A stretch of 64,000 bases of DNA from Legionella wadsworthii DSM 21896 = ATCC 33877 (GTDB lineage: Bacteria; Pseudomonadota; Gammaproteobacteria; Legionellales; Legionellaceae). The DNA lies in assembly GCF_000701265.1 (NCBI RefSeq), contig NZ_JNIA01000024.1, positions 121,169-185,168 of the forward strand, read 5' to 3'. Of the stretch, positions 17,467-26,808 are shown piece by piece. The first letter of the stretch is position 1; the number at the start of each line of letters is the position of its first letter. Under the pieces are notes generated by a model that was given only the letters and a program-made list of their open reading frames with translations, was not told the DNA's origin and searched no databases. Both the position numbers and the translations under genes were made by a program.

Positions 17467-18777
17467 ATGATTAGTAAAGAAGAGCAACTTAAAATAGATG
17501 AAGCCCAGGGTTTTATCACGGACATACGCCAGAATCTTTCCCAATGGCAACATGCTAAAATGCCTACCCCATACCGTGAAGCTCAAGCACAATTGTTTGA
17601 GGAAATTAATAAAGAAACCGGCAAGTTAGAAAATGATCTCAAGGAAGCGACGACATCGACACAGCGAGACACTGCTCATGAAGCGCTCAAAGAATTGCAT
17701 CAGAATACCACGAAGGCACAATTACTGAGCCGAGCTGTGATTACCACATCGAACCTAAGTAAAGATGAAAAAATTGATCCTCAAGCAGTACTTAATACAG
17801 GTATTGATACCGTAAGAATTGGATGGAATTTGGCGACGGGTTTGGCTTTTGACAAATCAAAGCCTGTCACTGAAAAAATGATGGGTTTTGCCAAAGCGTG
17901 CATCAGTGGGGTTATGGGGATGTGTCAAGGCACGATCCAGGGATATAAGGAAGGAAAGGGATTTTTTGATACGGTCGCGAAAATGGTCGCTGGAAGTTTT
18001 CAGCAAGGCATGTCAGGATATAATAAATCACTCGCAACAAGTCTGTTGAACGAAAAAGATCGCGGCAGACAAATTATCTCAGATATTAAGGCAGAACATG
18101 ACAAAGTAAAAGCTGAAAAGGATGATAACCCAATAAAACAAGCCCGCCTGCAGATAATAGAGGCTGAAGAAAAATATCTGGATGTTTTAAAGACGCAATT
18201 AGAAAAAAGTTCTGGCAAAGATTTATCAAACACAGTCCGCTCATTGGAATTATTACAGTTAAGTAATGCAGGCACATCGCTACAAAGTACCTGTTTGTCG
18301 TTCCTGCATAAGTCCGTGCTCGGAAAAGATAGAGATGTTGATCCGAAAGTTTTGACACAATTAGGAGAGGATACGCTCAAAGTTACGCAAAGTGTGAATC
18401 GTATATTAGATGATTCATCTCATAGTATGCCCTCAAAATTATGGACTATGACAAAGGCTTATGTGAGTGCCGCAAAAGTAGGAGTCGAATCATTCCTCAA
18501 TGGGTTTCAGGGTAAAGGTTTAAAAGAACAAGCCGTAAATGCTTTAGTCAGTGGTTTTTCAGGGTTCATGGATAAATTTTCCAAAAATCTTGCAAAAAGT
18601 GCACCAAAATCAACTCAATTAGAAGCAGATGTATTAAGTTTGGGGAGCCCCAATTCCTCTTCCCTAATTACCGAAGTAGGGAAGAAAATTGAAGATAACC
18701 CACTTAGTGCACCAAAATCCTCAACTGAAAAAAGTGGACCAGATATCCAATTGGACACCATAAAACAAAATCCGTGA
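17467..18777 (+). CDS. Internally duplicated helical protein, effector candidate
   Basis: The protein is 436 residues from the ATG at 17467; a TTG ten codons upstream also opens the frame, and neither has a clear ribosome site. There is no signal peptide. Residues about 90-190 and 285-380 are diverged copies of one unit: each begins near (I/V)DP(Q/K)xL, continues through a TVRIGWN / TLKVTQSVN helix, a segment ending in a GYKEGKGFFD or GFQGKGLKEQ turn, and closes with a (Y/F)xKSLA / FSKNLAKS helix. A charged coiled-coil stretch lies between them. The Ser/Pro/Glu-rich tail fits a Dot/Icm-type secretion signal. The function is unknown. Confidence 0.7.
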   Translation: MISKEEQLKIDEAQGFITDIRQNLSQWQHAKMPTPYREAQAQLFEEINKETGKLENDLKEATTSTQRDTAHEALKELHQNTTKAQLLSRAVITTSNLSKDEKIDPQAVLNTGIDTVRIGWNLATGLAFDKSKPVTEKMMGFAKACISGVMGMCQGTIQGYKEGKGFFDTVAKMVAGSFQQGMSGYNKSLATSLLNEKDRGRQIISDIKAEHDKVKAEKDDNPIKQARLQIIEAEEKYLDVLKTQLEKSSGKDLSNTVRSLELLQLSNAGTSLQSTCLSFLHKSVLGKDRDVDPKVLTQLGEDTLKVTQSVNRILDDSSHSMPSKLWTMTKAYVSAAKVGVESFLNGFQGKGLKEQAVNALVSGFSGFMDKFSKNLAKSAPKSTQLEADVLSLGSPNSSSLITEVGKKIEDNPLSAPKSSTEKSGPDIQLDTIKQNP

Positions 18778-18845
18778 TTTTTCTCTTTGGATATTCCTTA
18801 GGACTCATTCCAAACCTTCTGGAAATGATCTTCATACAAATTGAA

Positions 18846-19316
18846 TTAAGGAACTACAGAACGCATAATTGGATTCTGCAACGAAATGAGTGTCTCTGTG
18901 GATTGAATTGCTTCAATATGTTGTATTTTATTGACTAATAACTGCTGAAGCATATCTATGGATTGACACATGACTTTAATAAAAATATTAAAATGATGTC
19001 CTATAGTGTAATAGGCTTCGATGACTTCTTCTAAATCTTCCAATTTTTTTAAAACTGATTGGTAGTCTTTTGCATGGTTTAGGGTAATACCAATAAAACA
19101 ACACACATCATAACCTAATTGCTTGGGATTAACGTGTACATGTACCCCTTGGATAATACCTGCTTGTCGCATTTTCTCGACACGAACATGAATTGTAGCA
19201 GGACTTACTCCATAAGTTTTAGCAAGTTCTGCATAAGCAGTACGTGCATTCTTCATTAATGCATTCAGTATTTTTCTATCCAGATTATCGATCGGATAAT
19301 TTTCTTGATGTTTCAC
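18846..19316 (-). CDS. asnC: Lrp/AsnC-family transcriptional regulator
   Basis: The 156-residue protein has an N-terminal winged helix-turn-helix (about 5-65: LDRKILNALMKNARTAYAEL and VSPATIHVRVEKM) and a C-terminal RAM ligand-binding domain. It is head-to-head with asnA, exactly as AsnC and AsnA are in enterobacteria, where AsnC activates asnA when asparagine is low and represses itself. The AsnC assignment therefore rests on both family and context. Confidence 0.88.
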   Translation of the reverse strand: MKHQENYPIDNLDRKILNALMKNARTAYAELAKTYGVSPATIHVRVEKMRQAGIIQGVHVHVNPKQLGYDVCCFIGITLNHAKDYQSVLKKLEDLEEVIEAYYTIGHHFNIFIKVMCQSIDMLQQLLVNKIQHIEAIQSTETLISLQNPIMRSVVP

Positions 19317-19318
19317 TA

Positions 19319-19395
19319 TGTAATATTAAACAATATTTAAAATTAACTTAATATTATTAAATATTAACTAACAACACAACCAATATTTTAAATTG
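19319..19395. promoter_or_regulatory. asnC/asnA divergent control region
   Basis: The short gap between asnC and asnA is dense in AATATT-type palindromic elements, for example TAATATTAAACAATATT, TTAATATTATTAAATATTAA and CCAATATTT. Lrp/AsnC proteins bind several phased AT-rich palindromes as octamers, so these are good operator candidates. The exact sites are not defined by the sequence alone. Confidence 0.55.
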
Positions 19396-19455
19396 ATACT
19401 AAAAATGGCGTGAAAAAACCATATAATATCTACTCATTTATTTGGGGGGATGGTT

Positions 19456-20430
19456 ATGAAACAATTTTTTATAGAAAAACAAAAGCAAATCACCCGGGTT
19501 AAGAATTATTTTTCTCAGCAACTGGAGCGCAAGTTTGGTTTAATTGAGGTGCAAGCACCTTTATTGACGTGTGTCGGCGATGGAGTACAAGATAATTTAT
19601 CCGGAACAGAACAAGCGGTTTCTGTCAAAGTGAAAGCAATTCCAGAGCATACTTTTGAGGTAGTGCATTCATTAGCAAAATGGAAGAGGAAACTATTGGG
19701 GGAGTATTCTTTTCAAGCGGGTGAGGGTATTTATACCCATATGAGGGCTTTAAGACCTGACGAAGAAGTATTAAGCGCCACCCATTCGGTTTTTGTCGAT
19801 CAATGGGATTGGGAGCAGGTAATTCATATACAAGATCGTAATTTGAGTTATTTGAAAAAAACGGTGATTGAATTGTATGATGCGATAAAAAGCACAGAAG
19901 AAATGGTCAGTGATCTTTATGGATTAAATCCGTTTTTACCCCAATACATACATTTTATTTACAGTGAAGAACTCCTCGCTTTATATCCGAACCTGACCCC
20001 TAAGGAAAGGGAGCGGGAAATTACCAAAAAATATGGTGCTGTTTTTTTAATTGGGATAGGCGGTACCTTATCTGACGGAAAACCCCATGATTTACGTGCA
20101 CCCGACTATGATGATTGGAGTTCTGTGAATGAAGTCGGCTTAACGGGGTTAAACGGTGACATTTTGGTTTGGAACCCGATCATAGCCGATGTTTTTGAAA
20201 TTTCTTCCATGGGCATTCGCGTTAACGAAGTTGTATTGAATTACCAGTTAATTCTTACGGGATGTCAACAACGCTTAAATTTAGATTGGCACCAAAAATT
20301 GATTTCTGGAGTATTACCCCAAACCATTGGGGGCGGCATAGGCCAATCTCGTTTGGTCATGCTTCTTCTACAAAAAAAACATATTGGACAGGTACAATGC
20401 GGGGTTTGGCCTGAATCTGTAGCATTTTGA
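19456..20430 (+). CDS. asnA: Aspartate-ammonia ligase (asparagine synthetase A)
   Basis: AsnA makes asparagine from aspartate, ammonia and ATP. The 324-residue protein is close to the enterobacterial enzyme along its whole length: [76 protein letters not shown] and [18 protein letters not shown]. The fold is that of class II aminoacyl-tRNA synthetases. I chose the ATG at 19456, which follows the GGGGGG site at a good distance; an ATG two codons earlier abuts it. Confidence 0.95.
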   Translation: MKQFFIEKQKQITRVKNYFSQQLERKFGLIEVQAPLLTCVGDGVQDNLSGTEQAVSVKVKAIPEHTFEVVHSLAKWKRKLLGEYSFQAGEGIYTHMRALRPDEEVLSATHSVFVDQWDWEQVIHIQDRNLSYLKKTVIELYDAIKSTEEMVSDLYGLNPFLPQYIHFIYSEELLALYPNLTPKEREREITKKYGAVFLIGIGGTLSDGKPHDLRAPDYDDWSSVNEVGLTGLNGDILVWNPIIADVFEISSMGIRVNEVVLNYQLILTGCQQRLNLDWHQKLISGVLPQTIGGGIGQSRLVMLLLQKKHIGQVQCGVWPESVAF

Positions 20431-20441
20431 AAATAACCAAT

Positions 20442-20477
20442 AGCAAGCGTATTTTAAGATACTGTAGGACGCTTGCT
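20442..20477 (+). terminator. Inverted repeat after asnA
   Basis: AGCAAGCGT and ACGCTTGCT form a nine-base-pair stem starting 12 bases after the asnA stop codon. CCAAT and ATTGG outside it extend the pairing with a bulge. There is no clean T run, so termination efficiency is uncertain. Confidence 0.55.
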
Positions 20478-20611
20478 GTTCATTGGACTATCTCAATTGA
20501 GAGATAAGACTTTGAAAACATTAATTGTGTCATAATTTTTCATCATGTAAACAACAAATTTAAATTAAGTACTAAAATTAGTTAATAGGATATTTTAGAA
20601 ATCAAAATTAT

Positions 20612-22252
20612 ATGGATATAAATTACAAACTTGCAAAAAGCTCAATTATTTTAAAAGAATACGTCAACAGGTATGCTTATATAGGATTAACGATCTCTAT
20701 AAGCAGTATTCTTATCGCCTCGCTCATAGTGTCTTATCAAATTACAGGCGTTATTAATTTAAATGGTTTTGTTAAGGCACAAACTACAAACCCTGCCATC
20801 TGGATACTTGATTTAAGTCCATTTTTATTTGCATATTGGGGACAATCGTTTTGTTATGGTTTAGTGAATACAGCGGAATCTTTTGTGGCAGATAAAACTG
20901 AAGCGCTTTTATATAGAAGCGGGGATCTCGAGTCGAAACTTAAATACGAAAGCGAACATGATTATTTTACCCAACTGCCGAATGCGCTCCTGTTTAATGA
21001 ACAGATCAAACAGGCCATAAACAAGATTGAGGAAGCCAATGAACTGGGTGTCATTATCTTAAAATTAAATGATTTTAAAACCATTCACAATAATTTTGGT
21101 AATTTCAATTCCAACCATGTTTTAATCCAGTTCGTCAAACAATTGAAGGAAATGTTAACCCTTCCCTTTATGCTTCAATCCACTATGGGGATAAATACGA
21201 TAGCTCGAATTGAAGGTGATGAGTTTGCTTTATTGTTGCCGCGGTTAAATGAAAATCTGAATCATACGACCTTATTAGAAAATATCATTGAAGCGACGAC
21301 TCATAGCTTTATTGTGGATGGCATTCATGTCAACATTAGCACTACTGCAGGAGCAGCCATATATCCGCATTCTGGTGAAAATGCAATGGCATTAGTGAGC
21401 CATGCACGCACTGCCGTTTTTCATGCAAGAAAAAAAGGGGAACCTTTTGCCATTTATGATCCCGATATGGAAGAAGATTTTATATCCAATCGAATTGTGA
21501 TGAGTTCATTAAAAAAAGCAATAGAAAACCAGGAAATGAAGATTTATTGTCAGTCCATTGTTGAGCTGTCTACTGGAAAGATCATTGGTGCCGAGGCAAA
21601 GGCTTACTTAGTTCATGATAAATATGGACTGATCAGTGCAGAACAATTTATTCCTCTTATTGAAGGTTCAGAATTAAGCCAGCAATTTACCTCATTTATG
21701 TTAATTAATGCCATCAAACAATTAACTGGTTGGCATCAAGATGGACATAAAATTTATATATCCGTGAATCTGTCTGTTCAAGATGCTATTGATAAAAAGA
21801 CGACTGTCTTAGTAGAGGAGTTGCTGGTTGAAAATAAAATTTCGCCTGAGTATTTAACACTAGAATTCGATGAACGTGCCTGTTTGGCTGATTGGGAAAA
21901 ATCCATTGAGGTTTTAAACCAATTAAATACCCTCGGTGTTAAGATATCCATCAATGATTTTTGCAGTGGAAATTCTTCTTTTATCTATTTAGTAAATTTT
22001 CCCATTCATGGGATAAAAATAAGTAAATCCCTGGTTTTGGACATGATTCAAGATAGTAATAAATCGAAAATTGTAGAAGCCATCATGAAGTTGTCTCAAA
22101 TTTTTGATCTTGAGGTTTTGGCAGATGGTGTGGAAAATCAGGAAATAAGGGAGCAATTAACACAATACGGATGCAAGTATGGTCAAGGATCTTATTTCTC
22201 ACGTCAAATGAGCCCTTATGAATTTAGCATTCTTTTGAATGAAATAAGATAA
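20612..22252 (+). CDS. Membrane GGDEF-EAL protein with altered active sites
   Basis: The 546-residue protein has two hydrophobic segments (about 22-45 and 61-85), a GGDEF domain (about 112-275) and an EAL domain (about 290-545). The diguanylate cyclase signature reads EGDEF (201-205), losing the first Gly. In the EAL domain the first motif reads EAKAYL, the DD pair is ND (SINDFCSG), and the AEGVE motif is ADGVE. Substrate-contact elements SVNLS, the LEFDE Glu, and QGSYFS are kept. Loss of one of the paired metal-binding Asp suggests weak or absent phosphodiesterase activity. It may bind c-di-GMP or act through protein contacts. Confidence 0.82.
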   Translation: MDINYKLAKSSIILKEYVNRYAYIGLTISISSILIASLIVSYQITGVINLNGFVKAQTTNPAIWILDLSPFLFAYWGQSFCYGLVNTAESFVADKTEALLYRSGDLESKLKYESEHDYFTQLPNALLFNEQIKQAINKIEEANELGVIILKLNDFKTIHNNFGNFNSNHVLIQFVKQLKEMLTLPFMLQSTMGINTIARIEGDEFALLLPRLNENLNHTTLLENIIEATTHSFIVDGIHVNISTTAGAAIYPHSGENAMALVSHARTAVFHARKKGEPFAIYDPDMEEDFISNRIVMSSLKKAIENQEMKIYCQSIVELSTGKIIGAEAKAYLVHDKYGLISAEQFIPLIEGSELSQQFTSFMLINAIKQLTGWHQDGHKIYISVNLSVQDAIDKKTTVLVEELLVENKISPEYLTLEFDERACLADWEKSIEVLNQLNTLGVKISINDFCSGNSSFIYLVNFPIHGIKISKSLVLDMIQDSNKSKIVEAIMKLSQIFDLEVLADGVENQEIREQLTQYGCKYGQGSYFSRQMSPYEFSILLNEIR

Positions 22253-22279
22253 CAAGCGCTTCCATCTAGAGCGTTTGTT
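22251..22279 (+). terminator. Inverted repeat after the GGDEF-EAL gene
   Basis: AACAAGCGCT and AGCGTTTGTT pair with one mismatch, overlapping the stop codon of the gene. It is a plausible terminator with a weak T stretch. Confidence 0.45.
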
Positions 22280-22384
22280 CGCGTTTTAACAGTCTCCAAA
22301 ACCTAGAGAACTCAACTATACTATTCCTTAATAATAATTAAATATTAATCATAATAGTCAATATAATCACAGGGAGAATATTCC

Positions 22385-22570
22385 ATGTTAAAAAAAATCT
22401 TCATGATCTTGGTTGTAAGTAGCTTTACATCAAGTTCCTTTGCTTACTGGGGCTATCAAAAAAATTATACGGTATGTAAAGGAGGTAATTGTCACCATAC
22501 CACTGTAAAAAAAGGCTGTGTCAATGGTCATTGCGGGAAAGTACGATATGGTACTACCTGGCATAGATAA
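22385..22570 (+). CDS. Small secreted cysteine-containing protein
   Basis: The 61-residue protein has GGGAGA seven bases before the ATG. A signal peptide ends at SSFA-YW. The mature part, about 41 residues, has four cysteines in CKGGNCHH and GCVNGHCGK, so two disulfides or metal binding (Cys/His-rich) are possible. It is basic. I recognise no family. Similar tiny Cys-rich exported proteins occur in Legionella. Confidence 0.65.
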   Translation: MLKKIFMILVVSSFTSSSFAYWGYQKNYTVCKGGNCHHTTVKKGCVNGHCGKVRYGTTWHR

Positions 22571-22901
22571 AGCATTTTCTGTAGGTAATGAATAAGCAAT
22601 CATTATCTATAAAAATTTTCTGATTGATAGCCCTTACTCTTTTGCTTCCTAACATAAGTGAGCATGGGTTTTGTGGTCTTATGATTGTGTCAACAAGACT
22701 ATGAATTATGCCAACGCTTTCTCCTTACCTAAAAAATTCGACTCTTGCTAAAAAAATAAAAGAAATTTCAAAATGAAACATTTATGATGGAGCTGAGGTA
22801 TGAACTTATTTGTTTATCATCAGCAAGAATCATTTTTATTCAACATCGCGATTAATATTAAGAAAATTTCTTAAGGAATGGCATAAAAAAGGAGCTTATC
22901 T
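22571..22901. other. Intergenic region upstream of the OTU-like gene
   Basis: There is no gene. On the minus strand, bases 22854-22875 read CTTAAGAAA-N4-CTTAATATT, two half-sites similar to the cTTAATatT element of the Legionella regulator PmrA, although the spacing is larger than usual. A strong AAAAGGAG ribosome site precedes the ATG at 22902. Confidence 0.4.
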
Positions 22902-24776
22902 ATGTTTCAGGTCGATAATAGCGGTCATGGCAATTGCATGTATTATGCCTATAGCATCTCTTTAATGTACTTTTTGAGGACCCAAAGTAATCCCCTGCTT
23001 ACCGACAATATCTTCAATAAGCTCAAACTGAGTGGAGAAGAGAAATATCGTTTACAAACTTTATTGTCTCAGGACAGCAATCAAGAATTTACACGCAGTG
23101 AAATTAAAAAAATAATTGAGCCGATTCTTGGAAGGGCAGCCAGGAGGTTAGCAGCGGAGCACACAAAAGTTGAGTTTAAAACATCCCCCCAAGATACCCC
23201 TTTATTTACAGCAGGTAAATATGGTTTGGAATTTTGCTTCCAACAATTTTTTAAGCAGAGTCGTTCAGGTCTGTCCAGGCTAATTGACCATGATTTTACT
23301 AACCGAAATTTTACTGAAGCAGAAGTATACAAAATGAGTGGTACGGATCGTGCCATGACAAACTATGCAAAACATAGGGTAAGCGATGTGATTAAGGAGT
23401 TTTATCGCCTGTGGGCCATTAAAGAAAAAGAATGGGAAAAAGAAAGTGGCGATCATACTGAAGACGAAGTTAGGTTTCAGCAAGAAATAATTTTAGATAA
23501 TATTTTAAGAAGTGAAACCGTCAACTTTTTTTTAACAGAAAATGAAAATTATTTGAATTTATATATAGATCATTTGCGACGAGAATCTGTATGGGGTACA
23601 GAAGAAACGCTCTTTGTATTACACCGTGCAATACAAGGAGAACGGATGATACGAAATAGTAAGGGCACCATTGATACATTTTATGATAATGAAATTGTAT
23701 TGCATCTCCATAGAAATGGCCGTAGTCCTTTTATGCAATTTGGCAGTCCAGTCATGATCTTAAATAATCAAAATAACATTCATTGGGTTTCAATGATACC
23801 GGATTCAATTTTTGTTAAGGCAAAATCGGTTGAGCAATCAAAAACAAGGTATCCTGTCGAAATTTCCTACTTTCTCCCTGAGAACAAACAAACAGGTCCA
23901 AAAATTGCTAAAACGTTAAGGCAAATGTATCTGAAAGGACTACAAGGGGATGAAAGATACTCTCCTGATCGTTGCAAAGAAATAGCCATGCAGTATCTTA
24001 ATTACGTTGCAGATCATCAACGCCGTTTCCAACTTACAGACGTGAAGTATTTTATTGAAGACATTGAAAAACGGATTCAACATCAAAGAAAAATGAGTCA
24101 ATTACCAGGGCCGGAATTAGTTCCAGAATTGGGGGAGGTTAATGAGTCTTGTGATAGCGAAATTCCCCTAGAATCTGTAGCAAAAGAATTTGAAAAAGAA
24201 AGTAAAGATAAAGAACGTGAAGAACTGGATCCTTCGACGCGTAGAGGACTCATGCCCCCTATCTTGCCCGAATACCCAATACCCTCTGGGGAGCAAAGAG
24301 AATCGATGATCAAGGCCAAAAAGTTTACTCATCCTTACAGTAGAGAGCAGAGGACTATCTTGTATGGGGCAATCTATGAGTGGGTGGACTCTTTGACTGA
24401 GAAATCATTTAAAAATTTAATTCGGGCTACATTGAAAAAGTATGAAGGAATGATATGGGGTAGCTTTTGGGGTGCTTCAAGGAGATCGGAAGTTGAAGGT
24501 TATCTAAGCAATCATTCTAATGCCAAAGTACTTGCGTTGATTTTTATGAAAGGGGTAGAGAGCTCCACCTTGAACGAATTATTGTTCACTAAGATCGTTG
24601 AAATTATAAAAAAAGAGATAAGCAACAATCCAGCTATGTTGGAGGAACAAAAGTATCAATTACTCGCTCAATTTGATGTGCAGCATTCACCTTTTTATGC
24701 TGCCAATCTTAAGTCTCATCAACATACGATTGATACCGCTCACCGCGAGTCATTGGAGCATCTGACTTTAACTTGA
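22902..24776 (+). CDS. OTU-like deubiquitinase candidate, LotC-like effector
   Basis: The protein is 624 residues with no signal peptide. The N-terminus VDNSGHGNCMYYAYS has the GNC nucleophile motif of OTU cysteine proteases: D5 and C12 are the candidate Asp and Cys. H294 in NNIHWVSMIPD is the candidate catalytic His, since OTU enzymes end with an HW/HY strand. The roughly 280 residues between Cys and His are far more than in eukaryotic OTUs and match the extended helical lobe of Legionella Lot enzymes, most like LotC. Those enzymes are Dot/Icm effectors that remove ubiquitin from host proteins. A charged linker (about 400-470) separates a C-terminal helical domain of unknown role. Confidence 0.72.
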   Translation: MFQVDNSGHGNCMYYAYSISLMYFLRTQSNPLLTDNIFNKLKLSGEEKYRLQTLLSQDSNQEFTRSEIKKIIEPILGRAARRLAAEHTKVEFKTSPQDTPLFTAGKYGLEFCFQQFFKQSRSGLSRLIDHDFTNRNFTEAEVYKMSGTDRAMTNYAKHRVSDVIKEFYRLWAIKEKEWEKESGDHTEDEVRFQQEIILDNILRSETVNFFLTENENYLNLYIDHLRRESVWGTEETLFVLHRAIQGERMIRNSKGTIDTFYDNEIVLHLHRNGRSPFMQFGSPVMILNNQNNIHWVSMIPDSIFVKAKSVEQSKTRYPVEISYFLPENKQTGPKIAKTLRQMYLKGLQGDERYSPDRCKEIAMQYLNYVADHQRRFQLTDVKYFIEDIEKRIQHQRKMSQLPGPELVPELGEVNESCDSEIPLESVAKEFEKESKDKEREELDPSTRRGLMPPILPEYPIPSGEQRESMIKAKKFTHPYSREQRTILYGAIYEWVDSLTEKSFKNLIRATLKKYEGMIWGSFWGASRRSEVEGYLSNHSNAKVLALIFMKGVESSTLNELLFTKIVEIIKKEISNNPAMLEEQKYQLLAQFDVQHSPFYAANLKSHQHTIDTAHRESLEHLTLT

Positions 24777-24793
24777 AAAATATTTTTAAAAAA

Positions 24794-24822
24794 TTCATGA
24801 GCTCTTTATAGAGTCTCATGAA
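24794..24822 (-). terminator. Terminator for the minus-strand gene at 24848
   Basis: TTCATGAG and CTCATGAA form the outer stem and CTCT-AGAG the inner stem. On the minus strand this is followed by a run of six T. The gene that stops at 24848 is 26 bases upstream. Confidence 0.8.
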
Positions 24823-24847
24823 AACGCAATAAAATCATATAAAAGTA

Positions 24848-25525
24848 TTATCTAAATAATCGAGTAAGTCTGGATAGTTTATCTGTAGGGGATTGGGGGG
24901 AAGAAGATGACGTGACTGAACTGGCTGGAGTGAAAATTCCGATCCGGCCTAAAGATTTAGGATCGGTCATTTTCTCAGTACTGTCAGTACTGTCTTCCAT
25001 AAAACTGATATTTGCAGAGGGGGTGTCTAAAGTCGTTTTCATTTCTGCATGGGGGTAAATTTTAGCTTTTCCTCCCCCTTTCACTTGAAGTGTTATCCCA
25101 GACAATTGATTCTTATCTGCTAACTCAATCGCTTTGTCTACAAAATCACTATTTGCGGATTCTAATATGAGATAAACCTCTTTTCCGGAAAAAAACTGAT
25201 TTAATGTGCCATCGAACAAGCAAGGAGTCGGTTCCTTTTTATTAGTACATAGGTTTAAATCTCCTATATAAGTCACTTTAATATATTCATTACCCGCGGG
25301 AAGATTATTAAAATGGCTTAATAACTCAAGAAGTTTCTCTTTAATGTCGCCGTAGGAAGGATTATCGGGAATGCTTCCATCTAATGATTTTAAATCTTTG
25401 AAACTTAATCCAGCTTTTTTAGCTAATTGAGCACAATTGGACTTAGATTGCAAATTCGCATGATAACTGGAAATGATAAGTTCTTGGTTCGGTGTGATTG
25501 TATAGTACATATATATTTTCGGCAT
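24848..25525 (-). CDS. Unknown protein, effector candidate
   Basis: The 225-residue protein has no signal peptide and AAGGAAG before the ATG. Residues 1-155 look like a mixed alpha/beta domain (YMYYTITPNQELIIS, YIKVTYIGDLNL, EVYLILESAN, ISGITLQVKGG-like strands). The C-terminal 60 residues are Ser/Thr/Pro-rich and disordered, ending in a basic LSRLTRLFR. I recognise no family. Disordered polar C-termini are usual in Dot/Icm substrates, and its neighbours are effector candidates, so translocation is plausible but unproven. Confidence 0.6.
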   Translation of the reverse strand: MPKIYMYYTITPNQELIISSYHANLQSKSNCAQLAKKAGLSFKDLKSLDGSIPDNPSYGDIKEKLLELLSHFNNLPAGNEYIKVTYIGDLNLCTNKKEPTPCLFDGTLNQFFSGKEVYLILESANSDFVDKAIELADKNQLSGITLQVKGGGKAKIYPHAEMKTTLDTPSANISFMEDSTDSTEKMTDPKSLGRIGIFTPASSVTSSSSPQSPTDKLSRLTRLFR

Positions 25526-25632
25526 AAAGAAGACTTCCTTAAAGCAAGAATCAATTAAATTTACGATAATCGCATTGATTTTAATATACTTGCTAAGTTT
25601 TTTTTAAACATGGACTATAGAGTACCATATTA

Positions 25633-26661
25633 TTAGGTATTCCCTAGGCCTGAGATATGTTCTTTAACCGTATCTTGCTCAGCCAATTCATCTTTAGGGG
25701 ATTCTATTGTGGTTTCCGGTAAGCTGCCACTCGGATTGGAAGAGGTTGGCGCGGATAAAGAGAACTCATTTTCCTTGGTTGTGGGTTTGGGGATTGATGG
25801 GGGGGCTGTTTGGAATTGTTCTAAAGTGGGAAGTTTTTCCATGTCCTCTTTACTTGGACGAAATGGTTCGGTAAATTCTTGGGGTTTTCCATCCTTCATC
25901 TGATAGAGTTTCCCTCCTTGGGAAAAGGCGAGAACTTTGTTGGTTTCCTTGTCTACCATGATAAAATTAGATCCGGATTCAGCCATTTTCTTGGCGAATT
26001 CAACAGCATCTTTATCTGATTTAAAAGGCATATGAATTTTGCCATTTTCTACTTTGGGATCATTATTTTTATACCATTCATCCTTTTTGAAAAATTCTTT
26101 ATAAAAGGAGACCACTTTATCGACTTCAGGAGATTGAACTACGGTATCAGTAGGCTTAGAAGTCGTTGGATTACTTTTTTCATAATTTTCTTGTGAGGTT
26201 TTTATCGATCGTGAATGACCCTCGTGTATCGCTTGATACATGGCATAGGCTTCCTGACTGTTTTTGTCATTTGCTTTTTTGGCCTCTACTGCTTTATTGT
26301 AAGCTTCATCGTTTGCTTTATCATTCGCTTCTTTGATCTTTAAGTAATCCTCATAACTTATTTTTCCGTCTTTCACCTGTTGACTTGCATCGCGTGTTTT
26401 TTGGTTATTCTCATCACAAGTGTCGCGATATTGCTTAAAGGCTTCATCCGATTTGGCATTATTCGCATCATAGGTTTTAAGGTAAGATTGGTATGCTACC
26501 TGGCTTGCCGCCGCAAAATGTTTTTGTACGTCTTCATGATCCTTTAACTTGGGTGATTTACCCATAGATCGCAAGAGAGCGTCTTGGGCAAGATCAATCG
26601 CTTCTTGATATTTTTTTCTTTCTTTTTCATCAGTGATTAATTTTTCTACATCTGGATGCAT
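25633..26661 (-). CDS. Coiled-coil protein with repeat-rich N-terminal half, effector candidate
   Basis: The 342-residue protein is strongly charged and has no signal peptide. Residues 1-165 are helical with degenerate repeats built on YxxYDANNAKSDEAF, YRDTCDENNQKTRDAS, IKEANDKANDEAYNKA and AKKANDKNSQEAYAMY. A compact alpha/beta region follows (about 180-275, KDAVEFAKKMAESGSNFIMV and KVLAFSQGGKLYQMKDGK), resembling the substrate-recognition helix-strand domain seen in several Legionella effectors. The tail is Pro/Ser/Glu-rich and ends in an acidic block, fitting a Dot/Icm signal. The function is unknown. Confidence 0.6.
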   Translation of the reverse strand: MHPDVEKLITDEKERKKYQEAIDLAQDALLRSMGKSPKLKDHEDVQKHFAAASQVAYQSYLKTYDANNAKSDEAFKQYRDTCDENNQKTRDASQQVKDGKISYEDYLKIKEANDKANDEAYNKAVEAKKANDKNSQEAYAMYQAIHEGHSRSIKTSQENYEKSNPTTSKPTDTVVQSPEVDKVVSFYKEFFKKDEWYKNNDPKVENGKIHMPFKSDKDAVEFAKKMAESGSNFIMVDKETNKVLAFSQGGKLYQMKDGKPQEFTEPFRPSKEDMEKLPTLEQFQTAPPSIPKPTTKENEFSLSAPTSSNPSGSLPETTIESPKDELAEQDTVKEHISGLGNT

Positions 26662-26808
26662 AATTAGAAAATATTTAAAGGATATATATAAAAGTTATAG
26701 CAGAAAATAGAGCAAATATATAATTCATTCAGACTCTTTTAGATTTTGATGATGATTAGGGTAATGGTACTTTTGTACTCGGAGCAGCTGCTCCGAGAGT
26801 AAAGAATC

